Origin: Liolophura sinensis
Lineage: Eukaryota > Mollusca > Polyplacophora > Chitonida > Chitonidae
NCBI RefSeq assembly: GCF_032854445.1
Contig: NC_088295.1
Location: 30,927,385-30,991,384 of the forward strand
Length of the DNA: 64,000 nt
Reading direction: 5' to 3'
The position numbers and the translations under genes are program-made. The notes beneath the pieces were generated by a model. That model did not search any database and was not told the DNA's origin. It was given only the letters and a program-made list of their open reading frames with translations. This document shows positions 46,758 through 57,416 of this stretch, piece by piece (the first letter of the stretch is position 1; each line of letters opens with the position of its first letter).

Positions 46758-48064
46758 GTTAATACTATGTCACATTAACTTTTCACAATCAAGAGTCAAC
46801 TTGGAGTTAATTCATCCAGTTGCCTTTTCCTAACCATTAATATTTGCATCGATGCCTTTGATGCCCTTCCTTCAGTGGTGTCTGACGATACCATGATGAC
46901 CACAGGTATTAAGAGTTGGAAATCCCATGCGGCTGAACGGCTGGGCTAATGGTCTAATGTATACACATGACCAGCAGCACAAGGGCACGGCTCTGTTTAC
47001 CCCTTTCTCTCCGATAAAAATAAACAGTGGCGGATTATGGTTTTATGTATAATGGCCCATTCATCAGTTATACGATCTAGTGTAAATATTTATGCATTAT
47101 CTGAGGGTTTATCGCAGCCTCTGGTCGTATAGTATGTGTGTAAAGTGCAAGAGAGACGGCGGTGTCGATGGACCTGTTAAACGACGCCCTCCTTACATCG
47201 TTTCGTGAGATTCCATTCCAAGCTCCATTTATCTTTCCCTCTTGGACACTTTGCACTGATTTTACCGAGAGGCTAAATTCGTCTGTTGGCATAAAAACAG
47301 ACCAGCTTAAGTGGCCCTCCAAAATACCTCTCGTTAACTGGTGTTTGGTTTTCCATACATGTCCTCATGTGTCCTCAGACGTCACAAACATATAACATTT
47401 ATTACACTGTGACTTTCACCAACACGGAAATCAAAAAACAACGGGGCTTTTAACAATGGAGTGACTAAAGGACTTTGCCCTGAAAATAGCCACGGAGTGG
47501 TCGACTTAATCCTACGCGGTCAACAGAATGTTTTGTGCATTTAAAGATCGCCTTATATATAGAGCTTATAAGCATGGATGGATGATCCACTGAGTGTCAA
47601 GTCTTGAACATTTGTAGTATTTAGGTTGTATTGAGATCCCAAACTATATTGATCACATTTCAAGTCAGAAAATATTGGGGAAAGACGAGCTTTGGACGTT
47701 TGTTACATGGAGAGTATGGTACAAGACTCCGTGGCGAATAGTTAAATTCGATTATTTGATTTCCTATAGTTTTCTTGGTTAGTGTCTTCAGTGAGTCAGA
47801 TGAAGAAACCACATTATACTTCGTGGATTCTATCCATTGTCGAACAGAATACTGGCCACATCAAGAGATGTTAATTATGTAATATATTTTCTTATTTGTT
47901 TGTTTTTATTATTTCGGCTATTTCATGGCGTTATCGCCTGGTGGCAGGCCCAACATTTATATTGCTGCCTCACTACAACATAATGCAGAGGACGCCAGAC
48001 AGTTTTCGATTATGCAGACAAGACGTTCGATATTCTAAGAGTAACATTCAATTCAAATTTAACA
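46758..48064. other. No gene seen
   Basis: Only short open frames are present on both strands (up to 81 codons), none with a recognised motif. No shared repeats were noticed. Confidence 0.4.
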
Positions 48065-48310
48065 CTCGTAGCCCATGAATAATGTCCAAGTTGGTTGCAA
48101 ATATAGGTGTCTCAGTTGCGTTTTGACTGTAATTGTTCAAAAAAATGTCATGTTAATCTAATAATCATGGGTAGTTATACTGCCCCTAGCACCAGGTTAT
48201 GTGGAATTAGACACAGCTGTGACACAGAGCGCCGGGATCCTGAACGCTCTGTCCATATTTGCCAACAAGAGTGCTATGCTCACTGTAAAAAGCATTCAGT
48301 CTCTTAATAG
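48065..48310 (-). pseudogene. Retroelement fragment R3
   Basis: On the minus strand a frame reads LNAFYSEHSTLVGKYGQSVQ, matching the C-terminal end of the R1/R2 reverse-transcriptase ORF. It is followed by the same 3' region (+ strand: TGTCTCAGTTGCGTTTTGACT near 48108, against ATCTCAGTGGCGCTTTGATTG in R2). This is a 5'-truncated copy. Confidence 0.6.
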
Positions 48311-48667
48311 CATATAAGCCATAAAATTTGCAAATGTAGAAACAACTATGTGACACAGAGCATGGATTTTTCTTTTATGATAACCTTTATTTTCTTCGGA
48401 AAAATAATTATCATATCGTCAAGTACAGATAGCAATTGTGGAACGACCAGTCAAATGACACAGAACCGAAAGTATTTGACACATATATACTGAAGTGTGT
48501 ACTGTCGGAAAGCAATGTATAGGTGACGAGATCTGACAATATTTAATAAGGTTGCATATCGAGGATGATGGTTCGGACTTCCGCATTTTAATTGTTCACA
48601 TGGCAACAACCACAGGCTCATTTATGTTCTTTAAAATGTAAACCACATCTTACTGCCTCATGGGTTC

Positions 48668-49395
48668 AATTTGGATGATGGTGAATATCCTGACAAACTT
48701 GGATGATGCTGAATATCCTGACAAATTTGGATGATGCTGAATATCCTGACAAATTTGGATGATGATGAATATCCTGACAAATTTGGATGATGCTGAATAT
48801 CCTGACAAATTTAGATGATGCTGAATATCCTGACAAATTTGGATGATGCTGAATATCCTGACAAATTTGGATGATGCTAAACATCCTGACAAATTTAGAT
48901 GATGCTGAATATCCTGACAAATTTGGATGATGATGAATATCCTGACAAATTTGGATGATGGTGAATATCCTGACAAACTTGGATGATGCTGAATATCCTG
49001 ACAAATTTGGATGATGCTAAACATCCTGACAAATTTAGATGATGGTGAATATCCTGACAAATTTGGAAGATGCTGAATATCCTGACAAATTTGGAAGATG
49101 CTGAACATCCTGACAAATTTAGATGATGGTGAATATCCTGACAAATTTGGAAGATGCTGAATATCCTGACAAATTTAGATGATGGTGAATATCCTGACAA
49201 ATTTGGAAGATGGTGAATATCCTGACAAATTTAGATGATGGTGAATATCCTGACAAACTTGGATGATGCTGAATATCCTGGTAAATTTGGATGATGCTGA
49301 ATATCCTGGTAAATTTGGATGATGCTGAATATCCTGACAAACTTGGATGATGCTGAATATCCTGACAAATTTGGATGATGCTAAACATCCTGACA
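48668..49395 (+). repeat. 28-bp minisatellite, about 26 copies
   Basis: The unit includes CCTGACAAATTTGGATGATG followed by CTGAATAT. Variants alter the GCT, GGT or GAT triplet, and ACAAA is sometimes GTAAA. Because 28 leaves remainder 1 on division by 3 and the minus strand lacks stops, all three minus frames give the same 28-residue periodic peptide. No start or end signals suggest translation. Confidence 0.95.
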
Positions 49396-49996
49396 TAACG
49401 GTTTCCTAAAAACCTGTTAAATCTGAAATATCTGCCACCGAAGGACATCCGCATTATCAGCACCCAAATGTCTGCCGAGCAGATTTCGTCGTGAAAGGCA
49501 TAGATCATTTTTATCACTGACAGATTCATTCCTACTCAAAGCAAATCCACAAGATAAAGACCAAAATTCACAAGAAGAAATCGTTATAAAGACAAAAAAA
49601 TAGTTGAGTTCGAACAAGTTTTTTTGATATTTGAATCGTTAGAAATGAACAAGTATGGCTTCATCATGAGAGCATTGGGATCGTGTGCAATCAACTATAA
49701 CTCCACCGTGACTGACACTGACATTTACTAATGTATTTGACATATCGTTTCACACAAAAAATCTTTAAAGATACCAAGTGACAGATTAATGACATTGATG
49801 GAAAGCTAGCACTGGTCAAATTGTTAATGTTCTAGGGCTTTATAAAACCTTGTTAATGTTGTGAAAGATGATTACAGATTTTTAAACTTGATAAAAAAAA
49901 ACCATGAAAATGGCAAAATGTCCCAGTAAAGTAACCCAGCAAGGTTCTGTCTTGACTTATAGTCCATGTCGCTTGGTTGCATTGTGCCGACTCACA
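49396..49996. other. No gene seen
   Basis: The stretch is AT-rich. The minus-strand open frame at 49417-49617 has no domain and overlaps the minisatellite edge. Confidence 0.4.
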
Positions 49997-50335
49997 GCAT
50001 TTATTTATTTATCTCTGATTGGTGTCAAAAATTGTTCACTCATAAGATAGCGGTCAATAGGAGGGAGCATCAACCTTCGGCAAAGTTACGGACGAACCAC
50101 AAATGGCGTAAATATATGCAGACCATATTGGCTCTAATGAAAGTATGAAGGGCTCATTATGACTTAAGTCCACTTGGCACATTGGTGGAGGGCAAGTGGT
50201 CTTCAACTAACGCATATTGATCAAACGGCTAAATGCCAACTATGACCATGAACACTGAGTTTAGGGGAATGTGCAAATTCCCTGTCCAGAGACGGGATTT
50301 AAACCTTCGCCTGTGAACGTTAGGAGCAGTTGATT
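49997..50335 (-). mobile_element. SINE-C copy
   Basis: It starts TTTATTTATTTATCTCTGATTGG, then GTCAAAAATTGTTCACTCATAAG (tail domain), CATCAACCTTCGGCAAAG, GCAAGTGGTCTTCAACT and GGGATTTAAACCTTCGCC. The last piece resembles the reverse of a tRNA-like B-box region. Confidence 0.6.
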
Positions 50336-50339
50336 TGTT

Positions 50340-50545
50340 TTATCTCATTGTTCTTTAACGCCATGCATACTAAAGAACTTTTCACATATACGCTGGCGAT
50401 CGCTTTTATGGGTGGAAGAAATTGGAGTGCCGGGGTAAACCTCCGACCTTTGTTACGATACTGATGAACTTATCCACATGTAATGCACAGACTATGCTGA
50501 TGAACATCATACTGGCGAAGGACAAGTGGACTTCAATGGTTTCCA
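50340..50545 (-). mobile_element. SINE-C copy
   Basis: TTTAACGCCATGCATACTAAAG and CTTTTCACATATACGCTGGCG are the shared tail domain; GGTAAACCTCCGACCTTTG and GGACAAGTGGACTTCAATGG are body pieces. It runs into the tandem motif at 50545. Confidence 0.6.
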
Positions 50546-50705
50546 CGGTACCAAGAATCGAGAAATTCCCTGCCCAACCGCCCACGAATGGAGACATTCC
50601 TTACCAAAGGCCGACCAATTATTGTGTACAACGTCCCACGAATCGAGAAATTCCCTACACGTGGCCCACCACTTAGTTTCTCTAAGGTTCAACAAAGGGA
50701 GAAGT
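50545..50705 (+). repeat. Degenerate tandem motif, about 55 bp
   Basis: Repeats of CCACGAATCGAGAAATTCCC occur around 50559, 50582 and 50636, with a weaker one at 50690. They are spaced irregularly and sit beside a SINE-C copy. The motif resembles the SINE-C segment GAATCTCGAAATTCCCCG, so the array may derive from it. Confidence 0.5.
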
Positions 50706-51044
50706 TCCCTACCCAATATAATTAAAGACGCACAGCATAGGCAGTAAAACCAAAGAAACGACAATGTAATAGCTAGCACACTTAACCAGTGGAAAACGAC
50801 CTCTTGTCAATTTACCTCAATCAAGGTTGTATTCTAAATGTAAATTCATAAATAGTAACAAGTTACACGCCGCCTAGCACCATGGCTTAAGCAAAATTAG
50901 GTAAAAAAAATTGCAGTGATTTCAATTTCAAGTTATTAGACGTCACTGGTCAAGAACTACTCAAAATGCTGTGTAGTGATCACATTTAGCATACAATCAC
51001 ATTGAAACAATGCAAAGGGATCAAGCATCGGCGATGCTTAGTCC

Positions 51045-51200
51045 ACCAGCAGCACCAGTATTGCGTCCAACGCCCAACGGATCGAGAAGTTCTCTCCCCA
51101 GGCCAACACGTTCCTGTGTCCAACAATCCACGAATCGAGAAATTCCCTACCCAATACCAACGACTTATTGCATCCAACTTCCCACAAATCGAGGAGTTCG
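51045..51200 (+). repeat. Degenerate tandem motif, second locus (three monomers)
   Basis: Three monomers of about 55 bp carry TTGCGTCCAACGCCCAACGG, TGTGTCCAACAATCCACG and TTGCATCCAACTTCCCAC, each followed by an ATCGAG(A/G)A motif. It belongs to the same family as 50545-50705. Confidence 0.5.
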
Positions 51201-52860
51201 GTTGACGGTCGTGCATGTTATCCCGTTATAAAACAGATGATTATTCTAGACTAATAAATTGTTGTTATCATCACTGAATTTTTTTCTCACTAATTCTACT
51301 GAAGTCATGATTCAAAACAGCGCGTAAGTTGCTACATTTTGAGCATCTATATGAATAGTTAGGGCAAAACCCTAAGGTAACTGACAACAGGCCGTAATTT
51401 ATTAGTTATATGTATCACCATTTTTCAACTCCCCAATCTTCACTATTCTGTTTATACTTCCCATGGTGTTGTCTGCTATATTGGTACGGTTAAGATCACT
51501 ATACACATTTTCAATGTCCAGTTTGGGTTCTGGTGGGCAAAGTCTATGTTTTACTCGTTTATATGCGGAATCGGCAAACGGGATTTTCTCTTTAAGCTGT
51601 CCTGGAGCTTAAATAACGAATTAATGTATAGTATCTCAGTTGAAATGGGATTGTCTAAATCAGAAGGTGACAATTTTACGGAAATTGTTTTATTCTAGTC
51701 GTTAATTAATTAAATAAAAATGTCATTTACTGTTTTGCTCTGTAAAGTCGCCTGGGACTAGATCCCAACTTTCATCGAATTTACATCTACAGAACCAAAA
51801 ATCGCCTTTCTTGAGCTAAAATCTTTATGATGGTGGATGACAGTGTTGCACCCACTCTCGCCTCGTATAGTTAATTGGAACGCAACTAGTTAATTTCGCC
51901 CAACCAAATTGTGTACATTGGGGTACGGTACTTTCCCCACTTAGTTAATTTGGATCCGAAATAAAGTGTACATCAATGAATTTATCGTATAGCGTAACCA
52001 CCAACTCGAAAAAAGCGGGAATAATCAAAAGAAAATATCAACAGAGCTTGGAATATAAAAGCTTTAGACACTTCGTCAAGTTGCAAAATTTGTGGGACGT
52101 TTTAACCAATCTGAAAGGCGTGGACATAATATGAAATCGACAACTTGAATTTATGATTTACAACGTGCTAGTTTATTTTCTGTGTCTACACCTGTGACGG
52201 ATGAATTCGTTTTCTTATTTCAAATGTACATATCAAATTTAACCAGAGTGTACGTTTCATTTACACCTTAGATATATATCCAACGAGATCTTCTGGATAT
52301 TTTGATAAACACTTAATTTTTTTGTCCACTGACTAGGCTGTTGAAACATAAATAACTCAAACTTCCCCTACTTGACAATTTATATACCCATGTCTTGTTC
52401 TGGTTTAATAGGGAAGTTTCGAGTTTTATCGCTATAGGTTAAAAAATCCTACTGTATTGTGTAACCTGTCAAAAAAGTACAGCAACTATATTCCATTACA
52501 TATACCGTACTACTGGAGTCTGCAAAAAAAAAGATTGCAAAAAGTTATTTGCTGTATTTGCGAAAACTGAGAAGCTGAACATTTGTGAATTAAGAAGTTC
52601 CCGCAGGAAAGAAGTCTCGTTTGTGTCTCCGCAACACCTAAAGACAGGTGATCAGTAAATGTCAACAAAAGTTACGTGATATAGTAAGACTTAACCTTTA
52701 GCTGCAATAGAGGTTGATCTCAAAATACCCCCAGTTAGACGGACAGAACCGTTACTCTGTAGAGGAGGGTTTCAATGTGTTAGTACAGGCCAGGTGTTGA
52801 TGACGTCACCAATATGAGTAGACTTGGTTATTGTATAACACTAGACGACCACAGTATACA
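51201..52860. other. No gene seen
   Basis: The stretch is AT-rich with frequent stops in all frames. One CRE octamer, TGACGTCA, occurs at about 52801. Confidence 0.4.
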
Positions 52861-52892
52861 TACCACCTTTGATATATATATCAAAGGTGGTA
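52861..52892. other. Perfect 32-bp palindrome
   Basis: The left half TACCACCTTTGATATA and the right half TATATCAAAGGTGGTA are exact reverse complements with no loop. The symmetry stops at both ends. It could form a hairpin or bind a dimeric protein. Confidence 0.9.
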
Positions 52893-53286
52893 CCTCGCAT
52901 ATCATCAATATCCCACGTAAGCTGCCAACGCCTTGTATAGTGGATAAAATCTTCTCTTCCCTTCCCATACTCCTCACAGTGCATACGCCGCTCCTTACGC
53001 TAGATTTAAATCACTGGCACCACTGTAAAAACATGAGGCCATGGTGATGATGTAAGAAATAATGTCACAAACATGCCACAAGGGGTCGAAAGATCAAACT
53101 GGTTACTTGTGGCTGTGGTGTGAGCCCGAGCTTGGAGCTGTGAGGAGTGTGGCAAACTAATTCAATTCCACAGCTCTCTTCCTGTGTTTCTAAATTGAAA
53201 GCAGCTTTGACCGAGCCAGACTTTTCGCCTCTTCGGGTGCAGTATTCAAACAGGGCTGTGAATTATGAGGAAAGTGCCGGGGTGAT

Positions 53287-53324
53287 TGACGTCATACCAT
53301 GATTACTGACGTCATAAGCACGTG
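53287..53324. promoter_or_regulatory. Two CRE octamers plus an E-box (second cluster)
   Basis: TGACGTCA occurs at 53287-53294 and 53307-53314, and CACGTG at 53319-53324. Site order matches the cluster at 45775; spacings are 12 and 4 bp here against 14 and 6 bp there. The flanks do not look alike. Confidence 0.35.
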
Positions 53325-54974
53325 CAAAGGTTAAGAGGTCTACCATGACGGTTCCTAGTCCAAAGCCCCAGACACAGGACTAGTGTATGACTGGGCTAAC
53401 CGCAGGGCACACTGACCTACCGTATAACCGGGTACACAGGAAGTCTCTTTTAACATTTGTATTGATAACATACAACATACATGTAAGACATCATGAGATA
53501 ATTAACAGGGTTTAATTCACACTGCAGGTACAGTTAGACACGCATAGGTAAATACTTAGATGTTAAAATCTATATTTTTTCATCAAATCAAATTTTCCGT
53601 ATTTACCAAGAGTAATTTAAATTATTGCCTTTCAGTAAAAATCAGACTTGTACCTGAATTATTTATATTGTTACAATGATTCTGAAGTTTAAAAAAGTTG
53701 CAATGCTATCCACTTTATACATTTTAGGAGCTTTATTACTGATTCTGAACGGTGAGACTGATATTTTGTAAAAGGTAATTATTTGCGATATTCTGTATAG
53801 CAACGATTCTATTAGATTTCGCTGGCTGATTTTTTACTAAAAATCTCCGATATGCCTCTTTAACATATGATCTCACTGGAGTCTGCCTAAACATGCAAGC
53901 TGTACTCCGGGGTGGATGATCCGCGTCCTCTAACATAACTAAACTCAGTTCCTGTTAATGGTTGAATGTTTGACAACCAGCGGAAAAAGGTCAATAGAAA
54001 ATGTAACTAAAAATTACAGGGAACTACATTACCGACCCGAAGGCATGAATTGTTGACTATAGGCCTACCCAAAGAGATGCGTGGTCGGCATTTCTGGAAG
54101 CAAAGTAAGACAAAGGGAAGTAAGCCAGTCATTCAAGCATAGTCCATAACGGAATCGCGATCACGTGGGGAGGTGTGTGAACTTTATTCATCCCAGACAA
54201 CCTGCATTGAACTTTGTGTGTCTTCCTGTTCTTACTACAAGGTTTCCTTGATTGGCGTTTTGTCGATATCCCGCCATTTAATATCCGATTGGGTGAATAT
54301 CTTTCCAGGTAACCTGAGATTAAACAAGCCATCCATGTGTTCACAGAACTCTCAAAGTAAACCTTATCATTCTTTCGGTCACGTTTTAACTACGTCTGTA
54401 ACCTTTATCTGGCTGAGTGAACAGGGCGCACTGTCCACACTCAGACTGTCTCCAAAAAATATGGTCAAGAAAACAAAAAACAGGGTAACAATCGCCTTAT
54501 TAACTAACAACTCATTTCACTAACAATTAGTGTGACTGTTTTCATTGATGCGCTGGAATTTAGCTTTATAGTGTAAAATCCAGACTATAAATGGTGGCAT
54601 TCAAGCCTAGATCTAGCTCATATGGCCAACTGTATCAAAAGGTAGCGATTCTGAACGAATGGTATAGGGACTAAAAATGTGTAGGCCTACAGTTTACAGT
54701 ATGTATAGACCTTCCCCAGCCGAACTCTGAAGATTTTCGCAAACAGCCAACTGTTTACGTCAGTATCCCGTACTTAATATCCGGTCTGATCTGTTGACAC
54801 ACACCAGAACGGATTTTAGTTGTCGTCTCTATCAAAATGTTCTATTTGGTTACGTCATTCACCTCTCCAGGTTACACACTTCAGGTAAACAGTTAGAGCG
54901 ATGGTGTAAACAGTTGTGATGATAACGCGCGAGGGATACATTCCGTTAACCGACATTGTTTGCTGAGGTCACCA

Positions 54975-55020
54975 GTGGGATATAAAACGCCGCTGGATGT
55001 AGGTATTTCGTGCATTGGAG
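54975..55020 (+). promoter_or_regulatory. Candidate TATA core promoter
   Basis: GTGGGATATAAAACGCCGC fits a TATA box in GC-flanked context. A start site would be expected near 55008-55014. No coding sequence with domain support follows within the visible flank, so this rests on the box alone. Confidence 0.25.
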
Positions 55021-57072
55021 TTTAAAATTCACACGTATGATATATTAAATTATAATTTACCTGTAATTTGTGCCTCTCGTTCGTCATTCAGCTATAGCGC
55101 ATTATATAAAACTAGGATTGCTAATGACACGCGTCCAAGTCCAGCATTCTCCCATGTTCAAACCAAGATGACCAAAATCAAACATTTGTAGGCCTAGAGT
55201 CCATACCGTATGCTTTCTTTTCATACCGTTACTATTATATACTCTCAGCTGTGGTCGTTCGGGATATCGCCATCAAATGTTTTCAACCGTTTTGACTTCA
55301 AATTTTTCACTTTAATGCATGTGTTTACTTCATGATGTGTATGTCGTAAGGTATTTCCCAGACTCTTCGTTGTTCCATTCCTTTGACACAAGAGAATACG
55401 AATATAAAGTTTCAATAACCACTTCTAACTGTAAGCCATCATTTGGTTTCAAGGACGAGAATAACTCCCTGATATAAGGGGTTTCAAAATGACTTTATTG
55501 TGCCCCTTACTCTACTGGGTTGAAATAAATTCAAACTGGTAGATTATCTTAATGTTACTTACCTGTCTCGCACAAGTATATCTTACCGGCGTTCTGCTTG
55601 GTTATTTTATTCAATAATGCGAATGCGAACTGGACCGTGACAATGTGGTATTTGTATGGATATTAGTATTGGTAGTGATACTTAAAAGTTTCTATTCTAT
55701 TGTAGTTGTTTGTTTTTTTGTATATCTTAAAGGTCATTAATCGTTGTCTTTATTTCCTCACCCAGTCCAATAACTATTTTCTCCATTCTGTTCTCTAATA
55801 AATAAATTACTATTATATCCGAAGGGATGAAACAAGCACCTCGGGGTTTTATTGTGGTTATCTCAAGCAATACTGTAAAACTATCAAAATTGCACGCTGA
55901 AACAAACAATAATAATAACAAAAATACAACTTCCTCGATATCAGTAAGGCTTGTATACTTGCGACGATCAGTTTTAAGGGTAACGGGAAACTCGGACGGA
56001 GTCACAGCTTCTTGTCATGTACGTGACAAGTTCCTTGTCCGTAAGATGGTAGATGTGCCAATATGAGCCAGACTTGACCACTTAAGCTCATTGGTTAGCC
56101 CACGTACACTGCATGCGCGGCTAACAAGGACCCTCTTATCAGTGATCACAAATCTTAAACTCCACCGTTGCCCTCAATATTCAAATGTCCTCATCAACCG
56201 CTGACGGGCCCAGAGGATATAATCAGCACGTCTCCGTTCTCGTTGTCCAAAGTGTAAAGGCATGTACAATAGCTACTCTCTTCAAGTTGCTTGGGTGAAG
56301 GCTTGTAAGTGAAAAAACATCCCTTTCACGAAAACGCATGTCGGCATCATTAAGGAGTGCTGCTGATCTGCCTGAGACTATTCAGGCATTTTAAACTCGC
56401 CCATGCAAGGGATATTAAAAATTCATTTTAATTTCAGCGCTTTGTTTGTTTCTAACACGCTATTCGAGTAAGTGTATCCCTTGGGCATCATTTTTCGCCA
56501 GGGTTTGGTATTTTTCTGCAATGGCTACTTAGGCAATGAATGTGCGGGAAATAGTATGTATACAAACTACAAAATACTGGGAATGTTTCAAGATGGTGGT
56601 AACAATACAGCATCAACTGACGTAATTCCACATATCTACATCTATAGGAGTTTAGCTTTTCCAACATTTACATGTATACATATATGAGGATTTATATAGT
56701 TTAACCTTTCCTATATGTACATCTATATATCAAGATTTATATAATTTAACTTTTCGTGTATTTGCATCTATATTCCAGGACTTACAGTGCTGAGATCAAG
56801 GACACAACTGCTGGCTTAAGTATATAAAAATGGTCCCTGACAGGTGATGTAATGTGGGTCACCGGAATGTGCGTTTTTTGAGGTTTAGTTTTCATTTTAA
56901 CCCAGTGTACAGACTACTCAAGATATGATTTTGGAAATTGGTCAGTATATTAACAAAATCATGCCATTTTAATGTCTAAAGTTTGAAGGGGTTTTAACAA
57001 AGGATAATGGAGCAATACAGCATCAAAGTACAGCCCAATTTTTATGCCCACCCGATATATCACAGATTTGTT

Positions 57073-57416
57073 CTGTTCGGTGGCCTGATAGTTAGAGCGT
57101 CCGCCTCGAAGTCGCGAAACCCAGGATAAAACCCGGGTCGGCTCATACTAAAGATTTTAAATATAGTACTTGTTGTTGCCTCACTATTCAGTGAGATGTT
57201 AGAGCAAGGAAACAGGACTGGTTGGCCTGAGGTCAGTATAAAGTGACCGGATGGGGTGTCATGTTTGGTATCTTGGTCATGATACTTCAGTGGCAGCAGC
57301 ACTTTGGCGGCATGGACTCACAAGAAGCCACAGTATATTTACACACACCCACTGACTCCTCGTCGTCATATGACGAACAATTGTTAGGTGACGTTAAACA
57401 TACATACATACAGGTT
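57073..57416 (+). mobile_element. SINE-B, full length
   Basis: The tRNA-like head starts GGTGGCCTGATAGTTAGAGCG (A box), with AAAACCCGGGTCGG near the B-box position. The body has GGAAACAGGACTGGTTGGCC and GTGACCGGATGGGGTGTCATG. The end ACTCCTCGTCGTCATATGACG with GGTGACGTTAAAC is followed by an (ATAC)n tail. Confidence 0.85.

Larger units (their letters stand above)
52893..57072. other. No recognised gene; candidate regulatory sites inside
   Basis: This holds the CRE/E-box cluster at 53287 and a TATA candidate at 54980. The open frame at 54173-54523 (116 codons) and others show no domain. No shared repeat was noticed. Confidence 0.4.

Noticed and set aside
48650-49529. Minus-strand open frames up to 164 codons
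   Set aside because: They are translations of the 28-bp minisatellite; the same peptide appears in all three frames.
54173-54523. 116-codon open frame
   Set aside because: It has unremarkable composition, no domain, and no promoter or splice context.
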